Assembly: GCA_036768485.1 (NCBI GenBank)
Contig: JAVLUZ010000760.1
Span: 564,816-628,815, forward strand
DNA from: Mermis nigrescens
Lineage: Eukaryota; Nematoda; Enoplea; Mermithida; Mermithidae
DNA: 64,000 nucleotides
Reading direction: 5' to 3'
Shown: one piece after another, positions 54,901-63,433 of the stretch
Layout of the letters: each line of letters starts with the position of its first letter
Position numbering within the stretch: the first letter of the stretch is position 1
Position numbers and translations under genes: made by a program
Notes under the pieces: generated by a model
Seen by the model: only the letters and a program-made list of their open reading frames with translations
What the model was told of the DNA's origin: nothing
The model's database searches: none

Positions 54901-56886
54901 TTTGCTATTACCCTACTTTTAATTAGCATGATTTGTGTAAATCAGTCGGTAAACACTTACGGTAACATGCCACATTAATGACAGCAGTCCAAGAACGTGA
55001 AAAACAATATTGTTCTGAACATCATAATTACCTTTTTCAACAAGACAACCTTATCTTATTCATACAGATCAAAGGTTTTCAGCATGAACTCGAAATTGGG
55101 TACATAGAATAATTACGCTCAGATTAAAAATCCTGACGTTACATGGAACATTTTGAAAAAATTAAGCTTGTGCGACGCTCTGAAACTGAATTTAATTTTC
55201 AGTATAAACTTTGAATAACTACTGGGTGTAAAGAAAACAGTTAAATTAAAAAATTATGTCTCCACAATGGCTTGAAGACAAATGAACATTAGATGTAAAT
55301 CTTTTTACACTGCTGTTGAATGTAAACAAACGCGCTCAACTGACGTATGATGTGTGATCCATAGTACATTTTCAGACTTAAGATCATGTTCAGACTCATA
55401 CGCGGAGAAGTTGGGAGAAAAAACAACACTGAAATACGTTTAACAAACCCAATTTTTGACTTTACCCCTACCGAAAATGCTAAATTTTGATGTAAATAAA
55501 CGCGATTTACTGTGACGTATACCTTTTAGAAAGAACTTTATTTTTATTCTATTCGACTTGCTCGACTTCTAAAAGGAGAAGTTGGCGAACAAAAAAGTGA
55601 CCAAAAGGTATTTTTCCATTATCTACCACATTGCAAACTTTAAAAATCTGAACCTACTCCCCATTGAGTGTAAAGAAATTCGGTTTGGGCCGCTTTGTAG
55701 CATTTGAATCGTAGTACGTTTGTGGATGAAAAAATCTGTTACGCAAAGTATTCGAAATATTGACCAATCAGTAAAAGGGAGGAAAACGTGTTTTTTGTTC
55801 CATGTTACACCCCCATTTCTAAGTTTACACATCCATAAATAACTCAATATTGAGTTTTTTAAACGCGGTTTGCTGCGACGTGTAGCCATTTAATCGAGCT
55901 TTATTTTTATGCTATTTAATTTGTCCCGACTTATACCCGGAGAAGTTGGCGGAGAAATCTCATACAAAAACTCTTTTTTACACCATGCACTAGAGTTTAA
56001 AATTTAAATCCATAGATCTAATTCCATATTGAGTGTAAAAAAGTTTGCTGCTAAGCCGAAAGTAGCCCTTGAAATCGTACTACATTTCTGCTGGAATAAA
56101 TATTTTGAGACTCATAACATAAGTGGAGATGTTGGCAGTCAAATAACAGGCCAAAATGTGTTTTTTCACCCTCAGGTTCTTTACACTCCTTACACCGCCA
56201 CCCTAGAAACATGTCACTTTTCAAAAAAAAATAAAACAATATTGTATCGAGCTTACTCATTTGTCTGCAATTTAAAAAAAAAAATGCAAAACTGAGTTAG
56301 GGAAGTCGTGTTACTGACCAAAATTTGAAAAACTATCTTATAACGTTACAGTAAAACTTTACACGCTCTTTACATATTGGGTATTGATTTAAACGAACAA
56401 AAAACACGGGCAGCGAATTTTTTATTACCCATCTTTTAAAAAACCGCACAATGCAGAAGTGTCCCGTTATAGCTGTAGGGGCCGCAAATGTTGGGGTACC
56501 CAAGTATATTATAGGTACGCGCTAACGCGCAACCTATGATAATCGAGTTCTGTCTGTTTATATCATGCTTTTGTTGCCAATGCGTGAAAATTTGACATCG
56601 TTCGTCGCCGCCCTCATATTTTTGCTAAATTTTAGTGCGCGTTCTGTGTATATCACAAGCTTTTGTCTATTTTGTTAACATCCTGATACAATTGTATCGT
56701 GTTGATTTGAGGTACGGGACGAATTTCGGGACGATTTCGATCCGGATCGGGGAGGTTGGAGCAAAACAGTTCAGCTCAGAGGTGACGTTGTCCGCTTTGT
56801 TTATTTTAGTTAAGTGTAAAGTGTAAGCGACTTGTTGTTTTGCAGGTGTGAAAAGGACGGGTCGAGGGGAGCCGGTGGCTTCATAG
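39834..56886 (+). CDS. NCBP2: Nuclear cap-binding protein subunit 2 (CBP20), five exons
   Basis: Exons 39834-39920, 43206-43387, 46227-46365, 56712-56781 and 56846-56886 give 172 residues. The RRM has RNP2 LYIGNL (45-50) and RNP1 GFCFVE (85-90). The family's m7G-cap residues are present by alignment: Tyr23 and Tyr46 (human Tyr20 and Tyr43), Phe86 and Phe88, and Arg115, Asp117, Trp118, Asp119, Arg126 and Arg130 in the ...[19 protein letters not shown]... tail. CBP20 binds the 5' cap of nuclear RNA polymerase II transcripts as a heterodimer with CBP80, acting in splicing, 3' processing and export. The region after [15 protein letters not shown] departs from known tails and has two possible ends: the spliced one given here, or read-through to TAA at 56811. 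Introns are 3.3, 2.8 and 10.3 kb plus one of 64 bp. Confidence 0.93.
40632..40990 (+). repeat. Family F repeat copy, in NCBP2 intron 1
   Basis: Starts near CATGCACAGCATCGGAATTC. Contains CGTCAAAAACATCG, GATGCTCTATCTTTCTAGAG, AACATGAGTATGTAGCGCGA and a GGGGGTGG end. The hairpin GCGCGAAGCGC is at 40840-40850. Confidence 0.8.
41182..41574 (+). repeat. Family C MITE with 8-bp target duplication, in NCBP2 intron 1
   Basis: Flanks CATATAGG and CATTTAGG match at 7 of 8 positions. The interior has CTTTGTACATGCACAAAG and two CGGCGCTTCG hairpins, and the right end is AAAAAAACACTG. Confidence 0.85.
42027..42273 (-). repeat. Family A MITE copy (A14), in NCBP2 intron 1
   Basis: Starts ATACGTGGGCGTGGGG and ends GCGCGGCCCACCTACG. 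Flanks CATATCACC and CGTATCACT match at 7 of 9 positions. Confidence 0.87.
43206..43387 (+). CDS. NCBP2: NCBP2 exon 2 (RRM)
   Basis: Acceptor gcttgtcag. Encodes [39 protein letters not shown] and [16 protein letters not shown], splitting a Glu codon at donor gtgagc. An in-frame ATG at 43188 lies in the intron just upstream; the acceptor was preferred because the alignment to the family is gap-free. Confidence 0.93.
43477..43715 (+). repeat. Family F repeat, truncated, in NCBP2 intron 2
   Basis: Starts TTACAGCATGGGAATTC and contains the GACGATGCTCTATC and AACATGAGTATATGACGCGA blocks. It stops where a CCCGGGAAA-rich stretch (43725-43805) begins. Confidence 0.75.
44048..44265 (+). repeat. Family C MITE, partial, in NCBP2 intron 2
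   Basis: Holds the clearest family C core: the perfect palindrome CTTTGTACATGTACAAAG (44106-44123) and the CGGTGCTTAGCGCCG hairpin (44175-44189). The right part is missing. Confidence 0.75.
44640..44880 (+). repeat. Dispersed repeat family M copy, in NCBP2 intron 2
   Basis: Blocks GCAGAACATACTTCGATTTT, GTTGCTTAGAGCAAGTCTG and CCAAGTATATTTGTC recur in order at 54725-54925. Confidence 0.65.
45105..45430 (-). repeat. Family F repeat, reversed and diverged, in NCBP2 intron 2
   Basis: CTCAGAATTCGCGATTTTCC, TTTAGCTATCC, GGCGTCAAATACATGCTCAT and CCGTAAAGATAGAGACA follow the reversed family F order. Confidence 0.6.
46227..46365 (+). CDS. NCBP2: NCBP2 exon 3 (end of RRM and cap-binding tail)
   Basis: Acceptor tttctag. 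Encodes [36 protein letters not shown] and FGRGRHGGQ before donor gtgaaa. Confidence 0.94.
46419..47026. repeat. 608-bp MITE with 17-bp-scale inverted termini, in NCBP2 intron 3
   Basis: Starts CAGGCCCGTATCCAGG and ends CCTGGATTCGGGCCTG, with one mismatch. Flanks AGTACAGT and AGTATCTG are only a partial 8-bp duplication. No coding content was recognised. Confidence 0.78.
47380..47560 (+). repeat. Dispersed repeat family N copy, in NCBP2 intron 3
   Basis: Shares TTTTTCGAGTA, CATTCATTCAGACACTTTTC and GTCATTCCATCG with the other N copies. Confidence 0.55.
47737..47931 (-). repeat. Family B MITE with perfect 8-bp target duplication, in NCBP2 intron 3
   Basis: Starts CAGTGGCGGATCTAGGATTT and ends CCTAAATCCGCGCCCTG. 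TATATATG flanks both sides (47729-47736 and 47932-47939). Confidence 0.9.
48068..48475 (+). repeat. Family F repeat copy, in NCBP2 intron 3
   Basis: Nearly full-length: GCGCAGCATGGGAATTCTGG, GCGTCAAAAGCATCG, GAAACATGAGTGAGTATA, CGAAGCGCCG and a GGAGTGAACCCCCC end. Confidence 0.78.
48790..48988. repeat. Family H repeat, in NCBP2 intron 3
   Basis: Four or more AAGTCGACTTT motifs and the end TTGTGAAAGCGGCCCCTG, as at 38624-38795. Confidence 0.6.
48995..49190. repeat. Harbinger-related MITE rich in AGGAGT motifs
   Basis: Bounded by GGTTGCGGATAGCTC and a GTGTTGCGGACAG end, with about ten AGGAGT or ACTCCT motifs, the same subterminal motif as in the 49455-50377 element. Confidence 0.55.
49455..50377 (-). 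mobile_element. Defective PIF/Harbinger-type DNA transposon, in NCBP2 intron 3
   Basis: Termini are inverted repeats of about 40 bp: left GGGTCCATTGCACCAAACTA, right ending AGTTTGGTGCAACTGGGCCC. Next to them are many AGGAGT motifs. A broken transposase N-terminus lies on the minus strand inside. No clean 3-bp target duplication was seen. The element sits antisense within the host gene. Confidence 0.82.
49681..50089 (-). pseudogene. HARBI1-like transposase fragment, broken
   Basis: The minus strand opens [20 protein letters not shown], is interrupted by a stop after about 35 codons, and resumes further on with [33 protein letters not shown] and [15 protein letters not shown]. This is the helix-turn-helix region typical of HARBI1-type transposases (ALRFxATxxF...GxHKSTVxRxI). 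Two more in-frame stops occur and the catalytic DDE domain is absent, so the copy cannot make a transposase. Confidence 0.78.
50400..51360. other. Intron stretch without recognised features
   Basis: AT-rich NCBP2 intron sequence. Nothing repeated elsewhere in the window and no conserved protein was recognised. Confidence 0.5.
51989..52366 (+). repeat. Family D MITE copy (D2), in NCBP2 intron 3
   Basis: Starts TAGGGGTGTATGCAGGATTT and ends GCATACGCCCATG, imperfect inverted termini. Flanks CTCCTAAA and CTCTTAAA match at 7 of 8 positions. Confidence 0.8.
53213..53280 (-). repeat. Minisatellite block, 17-bp unit, inverted copy
   Basis: Reads CCTCGTGCGTCCCATTTCCT and CGCGTGTCCCGTTACTTCG, the reverse complement of the units at 53935-54145. 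Confidence 0.7.
53320..53532 (-). repeat. Family A MITE copy (A15), in NCBP2 intron 3
   Basis: Carries the family core with a diverged left end (GATGCCATTGGGTAGAGCTT). It lies between the two minisatellite blocks. Confidence 0.78.
53935..54145 (+). repeat. Minisatellite, 17-bp unit ACGAGGAAATGGGACRC
   Basis: About eight degenerate units (for example GCACGAGGAAATGGGACACG) with a 45-bp interruption near 53985. The repetitive open frame through it is not taken as a gene. Confidence 0.75.
54725..54925 (+). repeat. Dispersed repeat family M copy, in NCBP2 intron 3
   Basis: Aligns with 44640-44880: GCAGAATATACTTTGATTTT, GTTGCTCGGAGAAAGTCTGA and CCGAGTATATTCGTC. Confidence 0.65.
55110..56370 (+). 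repeat. Degenerate tandem repeat array, units of about 180 bp, in NCBP2 intron 3
   Basis: TGTAAACAAACGCG, TGTAAATAAACGCG and TTTTTTAAACGCGG phrases, each followed by a TGACGTAT or CGACGTG block and GGAGAAGTTGG, recur near 55320, 55492 and 55860, with weaker units to 56370. The first 160 bases are an inverted relative of the array at 13710. Confidence 0.6.
56712..56781 (+). CDS. NCBP2: NCBP2 exon 4
   Basis: Acceptor gatttgag, 10.3 kb after exon 3. Encodes [18 protein letters not shown] and VQLR, matching the family's VRDEYRxDYDxxRGGY. It ends at donor gtgacg, or continues to TAA at 56811-56813 if the last intron is retained. Confidence 0.85.
56846..56886 (+). CDS. NCBP2: NCBP2 exon 5 (C-terminus if last intron is spliced)
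   Basis: A strong acceptor (cttgttgttttgcag) lies 64 bp after the exon 4 donor, and the frame continues [13 protein letters not shown] to TAG at 56884-56886. The basic, glycine-containing end is plausible but not conserved. Confidence 0.6.
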
Positions 56887-56998
56887 CTGTCGCCGTGTGT
56901 ACATTGCAGATTTTGCACGATTTGCTGTTTGTTCTGGTTGATTAATCGACTTCTTTATTTATGAATATGCCAAAGTTATGAATGGTTTTGTTGGGAGA

Positions 56999-57004
56999 AA
57001 TAAA
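56999..57004 (+). promoter_or_regulatory. NCBP2: Candidate poly(A) signal of NCBP2
   Basis: AATAAA lies 113 bases after the stop of the spliced form. Confidence 0.55.
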
Positions 57005-57357
57005 CATTTTTGCGTATTTGTTCGATGACTGAACAATGCTGTGTCGCTCAATTTCAGACGCGTATACATATCGAATAATAGGAAGTCATCAATACGACAA
57101 TTGTAAAACCGCTGCCTTTTTCCTACATACCAAGATTTCTATAAGTAGATTCAGCATGGATACGCAAGTTACATCTGATGAGCTTGATAGCCGTAAAACA
57201 CCTGTTTAATGTATGCGCTGAGTTAAGCGGTGCCAGTTGAAAATATCGGTCAACATGAGCGTATGCACATGTAACAAAATATGCAATCATATACAAATAT
57301 AATATTAATACAGTCTCTTGTGTATAGTCTTATCTCGAGCTAGCGATGTACATATAT

Positions 57358-57976
57358 AATCTGTTTCAGGGAACCTTGTGCGTGAATTGCAATTTTTGAG
57401 ACAATGTAAATATATTACAAAAGCGGTCTAAACTGAAGCATTGATCACGATATAGTGCATAGCGATAGATATGCATATGAAGTTTTACTATGCAAAATCG
57501 TGGTACACTAGGCCCGCTAGAAACCACTTCTACACGGAAGGGGACGTTTTGGCGCCACACTCTGTGTAATATTATTAATTATTTACATTTCATTTATGAT
57601 TTAAGCAAAATAAGGATTTTGAAAGCCTATTCAATTCTCTACGTGATGATATAAATTATTTTTAGAATATCTGAATTTAGTGAGATAATTAAATGCATCT
57701 AAAACTAAAAATACACTGGATTTTCCACAGTTTTTTCAGTCGTACATGAATAAATACTCATCGAATCGAAAAGAACAAAGTGCCATGTTGTAGCTTGTAG
57801 AACCTGCTTTCTAATTATATAATTTATTTTGAAATTGTTTCAAAATTGATTTAATTAAAATAGTTAATAAGTTGCTGGCGCCAAAACGTAGACCCACTTG
57901 CACTATATGTACACAACTGCTCGCTTAGGGGCTGAAAATTGATTTACATGCTCAAGGTTTCGTGAAATAGACTATA
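57358..57976. repeat. Family I-type element, about 620 bp
   Basis: Inverted termini: CTGTTTCAGGGAACCTTGTG at the left and CAAGGTTTCGTGAAATAGAC at the right. The interior is AT-rich with nothing recognised. Confidence 0.6.
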
Positions 57977-58297
57977 GTTTACTCGGCAATCATGATATAT
58001 ATCATAATAAAGTATAATATGGCCAATGAACATGTTTACGTAAAATCAAACACGATTAATAGTAGTTCATAGTGTCATGTTCTGGGCGAGCGGACAATCA
58101 CCATAGTTAGTGGTGAGTGAGCGATGGAGTAATGAGTTAGCAAGCAGATCAATGGAGAATGAAGCTAGGTGATGAACAATGTGCGAAATGCCTGTGTTAA
58201 ATTGTAGAGTGAGCATGGCAAGTGTGCGAGTGAGCAGTTGCTGCGTTTGGAGGCCAACGTAGGCTTTTATTCATTCCTTAAATCATGGGACTACGGC

Positions 58298-58547
58298 ACA
58301 CATGGGCGTGGGGGTATGCACCCCCCAGAACTTGAAATACCCCCCCCCTCAGAAATCAAAATACCTCCCTCCAGAATTCAAATTTTGAAATTTTTTTGCT
58401 TTTTAACGATTTTTTGATGCCATTGGATAGTGCTCGATGAGAAACGTCGAAAAATGGTGTTTTTTTCGCCCTACGGTCACTTTTAAGACCATTTTTTGAT
58501 CTTAGAAAATTTTCACCCCTCCAGAATTTCGGTGCTGCCCACCTATG
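58298..58547 (-). repeat. Family A MITE copy (A16) with 9-bp target duplication
   Basis: Flanks GACTACGGC (58289-58297) and GACTACGGT (58548-58556) match at 8 of 9 positions. Confidence 0.9.
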
Positions 58548-59126
58548 GACTACGGTCATTTGCGGGCGAGCTAGTTGACGTCGACTGTAGATTTCTACGG
58601 CAAGTCAGTGCTATAAGCTTTATTTCTCCTTTGTGTTATCCATTTAGTGACTAAGCTAAGGCATGAGAAGCTCACGTGAATTACAGTTTGATGGACGCTA
58701 GAAAGGCTAAGAATGAGTAATATCCATTGGTGCAGGTTTTCATGTGAATGGTACGATTTCCAGGAATCGGTGTAGATGAGTGTGAGTCAGACTTATTTTG
58801 AAATACTGGGACGCTAGCCTGGCGCCATTTCTTTGTCGGCAGCTGCCGCTCAAAATAGTCTTCGTAGTTCCTAAGAGCAAATAGTTTTATAGCTTAATGC
58901 TAGAATAATAAAATTGTGTTACAGCGTGTGCATTTGACACATACACGCACATAGGGGGAGGTGGGTATTACCTCCTCCTGAAGGGTCAGCCGGACAAGTA
59001 CTCCACGTCGATTTTGAGCTTGATTTTTGCGTCATTTTGGAGGTCAAAAGCAGTGCGCCAGATTAGTACTTTTTACTCAAAAAGCGCCCGAAATTGATAA
59101 ATTTTTGCATTTTTTAGTGTTTAAAG

Positions 59127-59347
59127 CATACGTGGTGCAGCAAGAAAATTCTCAAGGGGGGGTGCAAGATTTTTCAATGATCAAAAAATGGCCTTAAAAT
59201 GGTGGTATGGCGTTAAAAACACCATTTTTCGACGTTTCTCATCAAGCACTATCCATTGGCATCAAAAAATTGTGAAAAAAACGATGAAAAATTTCCAAAA
59301 ATTGAAATCTGGGGTGCATACCCCCAAACAACCTCACGCCCAGGTGT
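59127..59347 (+). repeat. Family A MITE copy (A17)
   Basis: Starts CATACGTGGTGCAGC and ends CACGCCCAGGTGT. Flanks TGTTTAAAG and GGGTAAAAG match at 6 of 9 positions. Confidence 0.83.
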
Positions 59348-61315
59348 GGGTAAAAGTGATATCATGCGGTCTCAAAATGGACTAAGAACTGCTCTCAAAA
59401 TGCGACATTACCACGAAAAAACGTTTTATAGGCTATTTTGACCATTTTGATCGGACCTTGTGCACCTACTATAATTTGACACCAAGTGATAAGCCAATGC
59501 TGTGTTACAATATTATGTTATTTTGTAGTGTGATATTATTCAGAGGCTATATTTTATTGAATAGCATGTTACGAGAGATAAGTTTCATTACACACAGAAT
59601 GTTATCCGATGTCCAATATTTTTTCCTGGTATGAAGTTATTCCTGGTCTTGATTGTCAAATGAATTTAAACTACTCTATAATATAAAAATCAATGCAAAT
59701 AATATACATATATATATATACTGACCTTTTCTTCACTCACATAATTTCTGATTTTTGACATCGTAAAGATCGTCCTGTTTCAGAGCGTTTTTGGCAATCC
59801 TTCAGCTTCGAGTGGCAAAGTTTTTGACACCTTCGCATTAAAAGGCCAATTATATTTTGTTGAATTTCAATAGAGTCTTCTTGAAGCTTTTGGTTTTTAT
59901 CGTCTAGGAGGAAAGCGTTTCGTTATTGACGTTGGCGCTTATTCATCACGCGTGGGGTGGACCCACGAGAATCCGACAGACCTCCCAGAATAGGACTTCT
60001 TGCATTCTTTTTCGAATTTTAACTCAGTCACACCACTCAGACCCTCAAAATTCTTCTGTCGTCCACGTATGATATCCATCGTTTTTAACTCGAAAAAAAG
60101 ACGCTATAGTTTTTAGTTTCACTCTCTTTATAGAATTCCGATGTTATATGCATGTATGCATGCTAAGGAAATTATTATTTTATTTAACTATTAGTTTGCA
60201 TCATTTCTCTTACAGGGATGTAAGCAAAGATAATTGAATAATTTCTGCGAATTTAAGCCTATTCAGTCAATATAAGCGAAATTTTTAGTGAATTTTTGAC
60301 AGAAAATGTCGATGTAATTCGAATTACAAATTATGAAATGGGTCATTCCATATCAAGTGGTCTAGTTTTTCGAAAAGTGTCCCGCTGGAACATTTTAGAT
60401 TTAGCGGAAATTTTGTATATACGAGTACCACATGTCTCAAATAAACTTTGGTGAAGTTTCAGATTCTTAGAATATTGAATATTTGTTGAGAGTATAAGCC
60501 GTTTGTCTGACCCCATGCCCTGAACCTACAGTACGACACTGAGATTTCAGCAACTTCGAGACGTAATATCTCTTGATATTTCAAGAGTGAGACTTAGCTC
60601 AACTCATGCAACTTTTTGCGCTCTGTTTAATGAAAATGAGTAATTATTATTTTTGAGACATCGTTAAGTAGATATAATTGTGTCAAAGACGACCAAAAAA
60701 CTGGCGTTCTAAAAATTCAAAGATTTAACGTTGCATAGCTCCTCAAGTAATTAAAGTAATAAATGTCAAATTTGATGTACAAAATTTCTATGAGTTGTCC
60801 TCTTTGAATTCTTAATTTGAAGTTGGTAGCTATTTCTGTATACCTACTTTACAAATTAAGTGTAAAGTTGACGATTTTTGTAAATTTCAATCCACTGTTG
60901 CACAGGAGTACCTTCTAGAAATGCTTTAGGACTACTCTCATTAGAAAGCATGTTTCGAACCCCTCTAGGAAAGTGGATTTTATTGACTATTGAGTGGCAT
61001 ATAGTGTTAAAAAAGGAGGGCCAAAGTTGGAAGGCCTTGCTATAGCAACGCATATAATTCAAAATACAAGTTTTGCCGTCTCCAAAATTTTTTTAAATTC
61101 GTTTTTTTACTGATGGCTTTAGGTGGCTTTTCGTTCATTCTTACACGGGTACCATACATAGGTGGGCATAAGCCGAGCTCACTCGGGATCTTAGTAGCTA
61201 TAGAAGCCCTGGCCGCTGGCCCTAGAAAAAAAGCAAAAACTTTTTTGTCAGATACTAGAATTTTGAACACAAATAAAATCCTGAAAAATGCTTGTTAATG
61301 TAATTTAAAAGTATT

Positions 61316-62462
61316 TACCCATCAATCAGCCAACTACCTCACTGATCAAGTAACTGATCAACTAACCAGTCAATCAATAAGTCAAAAACAACCAACGACC
61401 AACCATAAAATCATCCGGCAAACCAACCAACCAACTGACCAACCAACCAAGCGGTCCACCAACCAACCAACCAACTGACCAACCAACCAAGCAGTCCACC
61501 AACCAGCCAACCAGCTGGCCAATTGACCAACTAGCCAAGCAGCCTACCAACTTACTGGTCAACTTACTGACCATCAAGCGACCAACCAATCAACCAGCCA
61601 ACCATTTGGCGAGGCCAACTTGTCTATTGGTTAACCAACCAAACAACCTACTGGTCAACCGGCCAACCTACTGGTCAACCAGCCAACCTACTGGGCAACC
61701 AACCAACAAAAGGCTAACCAACCAACCAACCAACCAACCAAATTGGAAAGTGGCCAATTAGCTGACCAACCTACTCGTCAACTAACCAATCAATTAAGTG
61801 GCCAACTAAAAAAAATGGCCAAAGAGCCAACAATTTGGCGAACCAAGCAAGCTATTGACCAATCAACCAACCAACCAATTAGACAACTGACCATCAACCA
61901 GCTTACTGGCCCAGTAACCAACCAATTAAGTGGCCAGCCAACTAATCGACTGGTCAACCAACCAGCCAACCATTTGGAGGTGAATTAACTAATCTATTGG
62001 CTAACCAACCAACCTACTGGACAACCAGTCTATCTACTGGACAACCAAACAACAATTAGCAGGCCAAATAATTTACTGGCCAACCATGCAATCAACCAAC
62101 CCAACCAGCTAGGCAACTGGCCTACCAACCAAACTACCGGCCAACTAAGCGAGCCGAGTGACCAACCAATTGAGCGGCAAATTCAAGTAACCAACTGGTC
62201 AACCAACGAAACCATTCAACCAGCCAACCAACTGGCCAATCAAGCAACCAACCAACCGACGAGGCAACTCGACCAACCAACCAACCAACCTATTGGTTAG
62301 CAAATTAACCGATTAAGCAGCAACCAATGAATTAACCATACCGGCCGACCTACTAGCCAACTGGCCAAACAAGCAACTAACTTTACCAGTCAATTCAGCG
62401 TAAACTAGAGCAACCGGCTAACCAACCAATCTACAGGCTAACCATTTAGCCTACCAAATTAG
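61316..62462 (+). repeat. CCAA-rich minisatellite, about 1.1 kb
   Basis: Degenerate repeats of ACCAACCAACC with interspersed ACTGGTCAACC, GGCCAACC and TTAAGTGG blocks, with no fixed unit. Both strands carry repetitive frames (NQPT or GWLV runs) that are by-products of the repeat. Confidence 0.92.
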
Positions 62463-62545
62463 GCTTGGGAACCTTGACTATGATACCCACCCGTAGCTGG
62501 TATTTTGTGGCTATTGGGCATAACCCCTATGGCGATGGGGTTGTC

Positions 62546-62850
62546 AATCAGACATGCACAGCATGGAAATTCTGGGAATGAAATTGTGAACTACCATTTT
62601 CGGGACCAAAAGCGGTGCGTACGCGTCAAAAACATCGTTTCGAAAAAACTCAAAAAAGTCGAACAACTTTAACTAATATATAGGTCAAAACATGAGTCCG
62701 AAGATTTGCACTTTTTGAAATAAATACGTAAGCTAAAACGCTTAACACAAAAGCACTTTTCCTATGAATTTTAGGAAAATTTTGGAAACTTTTGAAGAAT
62801 CGCTAATTCTCGAAGGGGTGAAAAAATTATTGCCGGAAAGTTGCAAAACA
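62546..62850 (+). repeat. Family F repeat copy, partly deleted
   Basis: Starts ACATGCACAGCATGGAAATT. Has GCGTCAAAAACATCGTTTC, GTCAAAACATGAGTC and AATTTTAGGAAAATTTTGG blocks. The stretch with the GATGCTCTATC motif is missing. Confidence 0.7.
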
Positions 62851-63433
62851 AGTATGAACTCGAAAAAATGCCAGAATTTGAGTGTTGAAATAAAAAGCTG
62901 CTGTAAGACAATGCCCTACAACTTTGATCCTTTTCTCACGGCACTTGTATGCCAGCGTTGAGTCAATCGGTTCCATTGTTATAGGTAGTTCAACACATGC
63001 TCTTTCTAATGGAAGTATTTTAAAACGTTTCTAGAAGATACTTTTAGTGCGATATGAGATTGGAAATAACCTATTTTTAGCTTTTTTTAACAAAATCGTC
63101 AACCTTCTAATCTATAAACAAATAGAAAGACTAGCAACTTCAAATTATAAACACAAAATGAAAAGTCATAGGAATATTCACATTAAATTTGACATTCAAG
63201 ATTTTGTCAAAGCATATAACATGAGATAATAGGTCGTTGCTGAAATCTCGATGTTGTACAAGTATGCGTGTCAGGGTATGAGGTCAAACAAACGGCTGTA
63301 TCTCAACGGATAATCTAAAACCTGACCAAAGTTCATTTGAGACATATGACACTCTACATACGATATGTTAGCAAAATCCAAGATGGTCGAGCGAGGAACC
63401 ATAGACCACTGACCACTTGACATGGAACTACCC

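Larger units (their letters stand above)
60340..63433. mobile_element. 3.1-kb element bounded by long inverted repeats, no transposase seen
   Basis: Left arm 60340 to about 61080 and right arm about 62880 to 63433 are diverged reverse complements. Matching landmarks include GGGTCATTCCATATCAAGTG against CACTTGACATGGAACTACCC, GAGATTTCAGCAAC, AATGTCAAATTTGATGT, TTGACGATTTT and ACCTTCTAGAAA. The middle is the CCAACC minisatellite and a family F copy. AAAT flanks both ends as a possible short target duplication. Confidence 0.7.

Noticed and set aside
61374..61988. GWLV-repeat and NQPT-repeat open frames
   Set aside because: Both are by-products of the CCAACC minisatellite.
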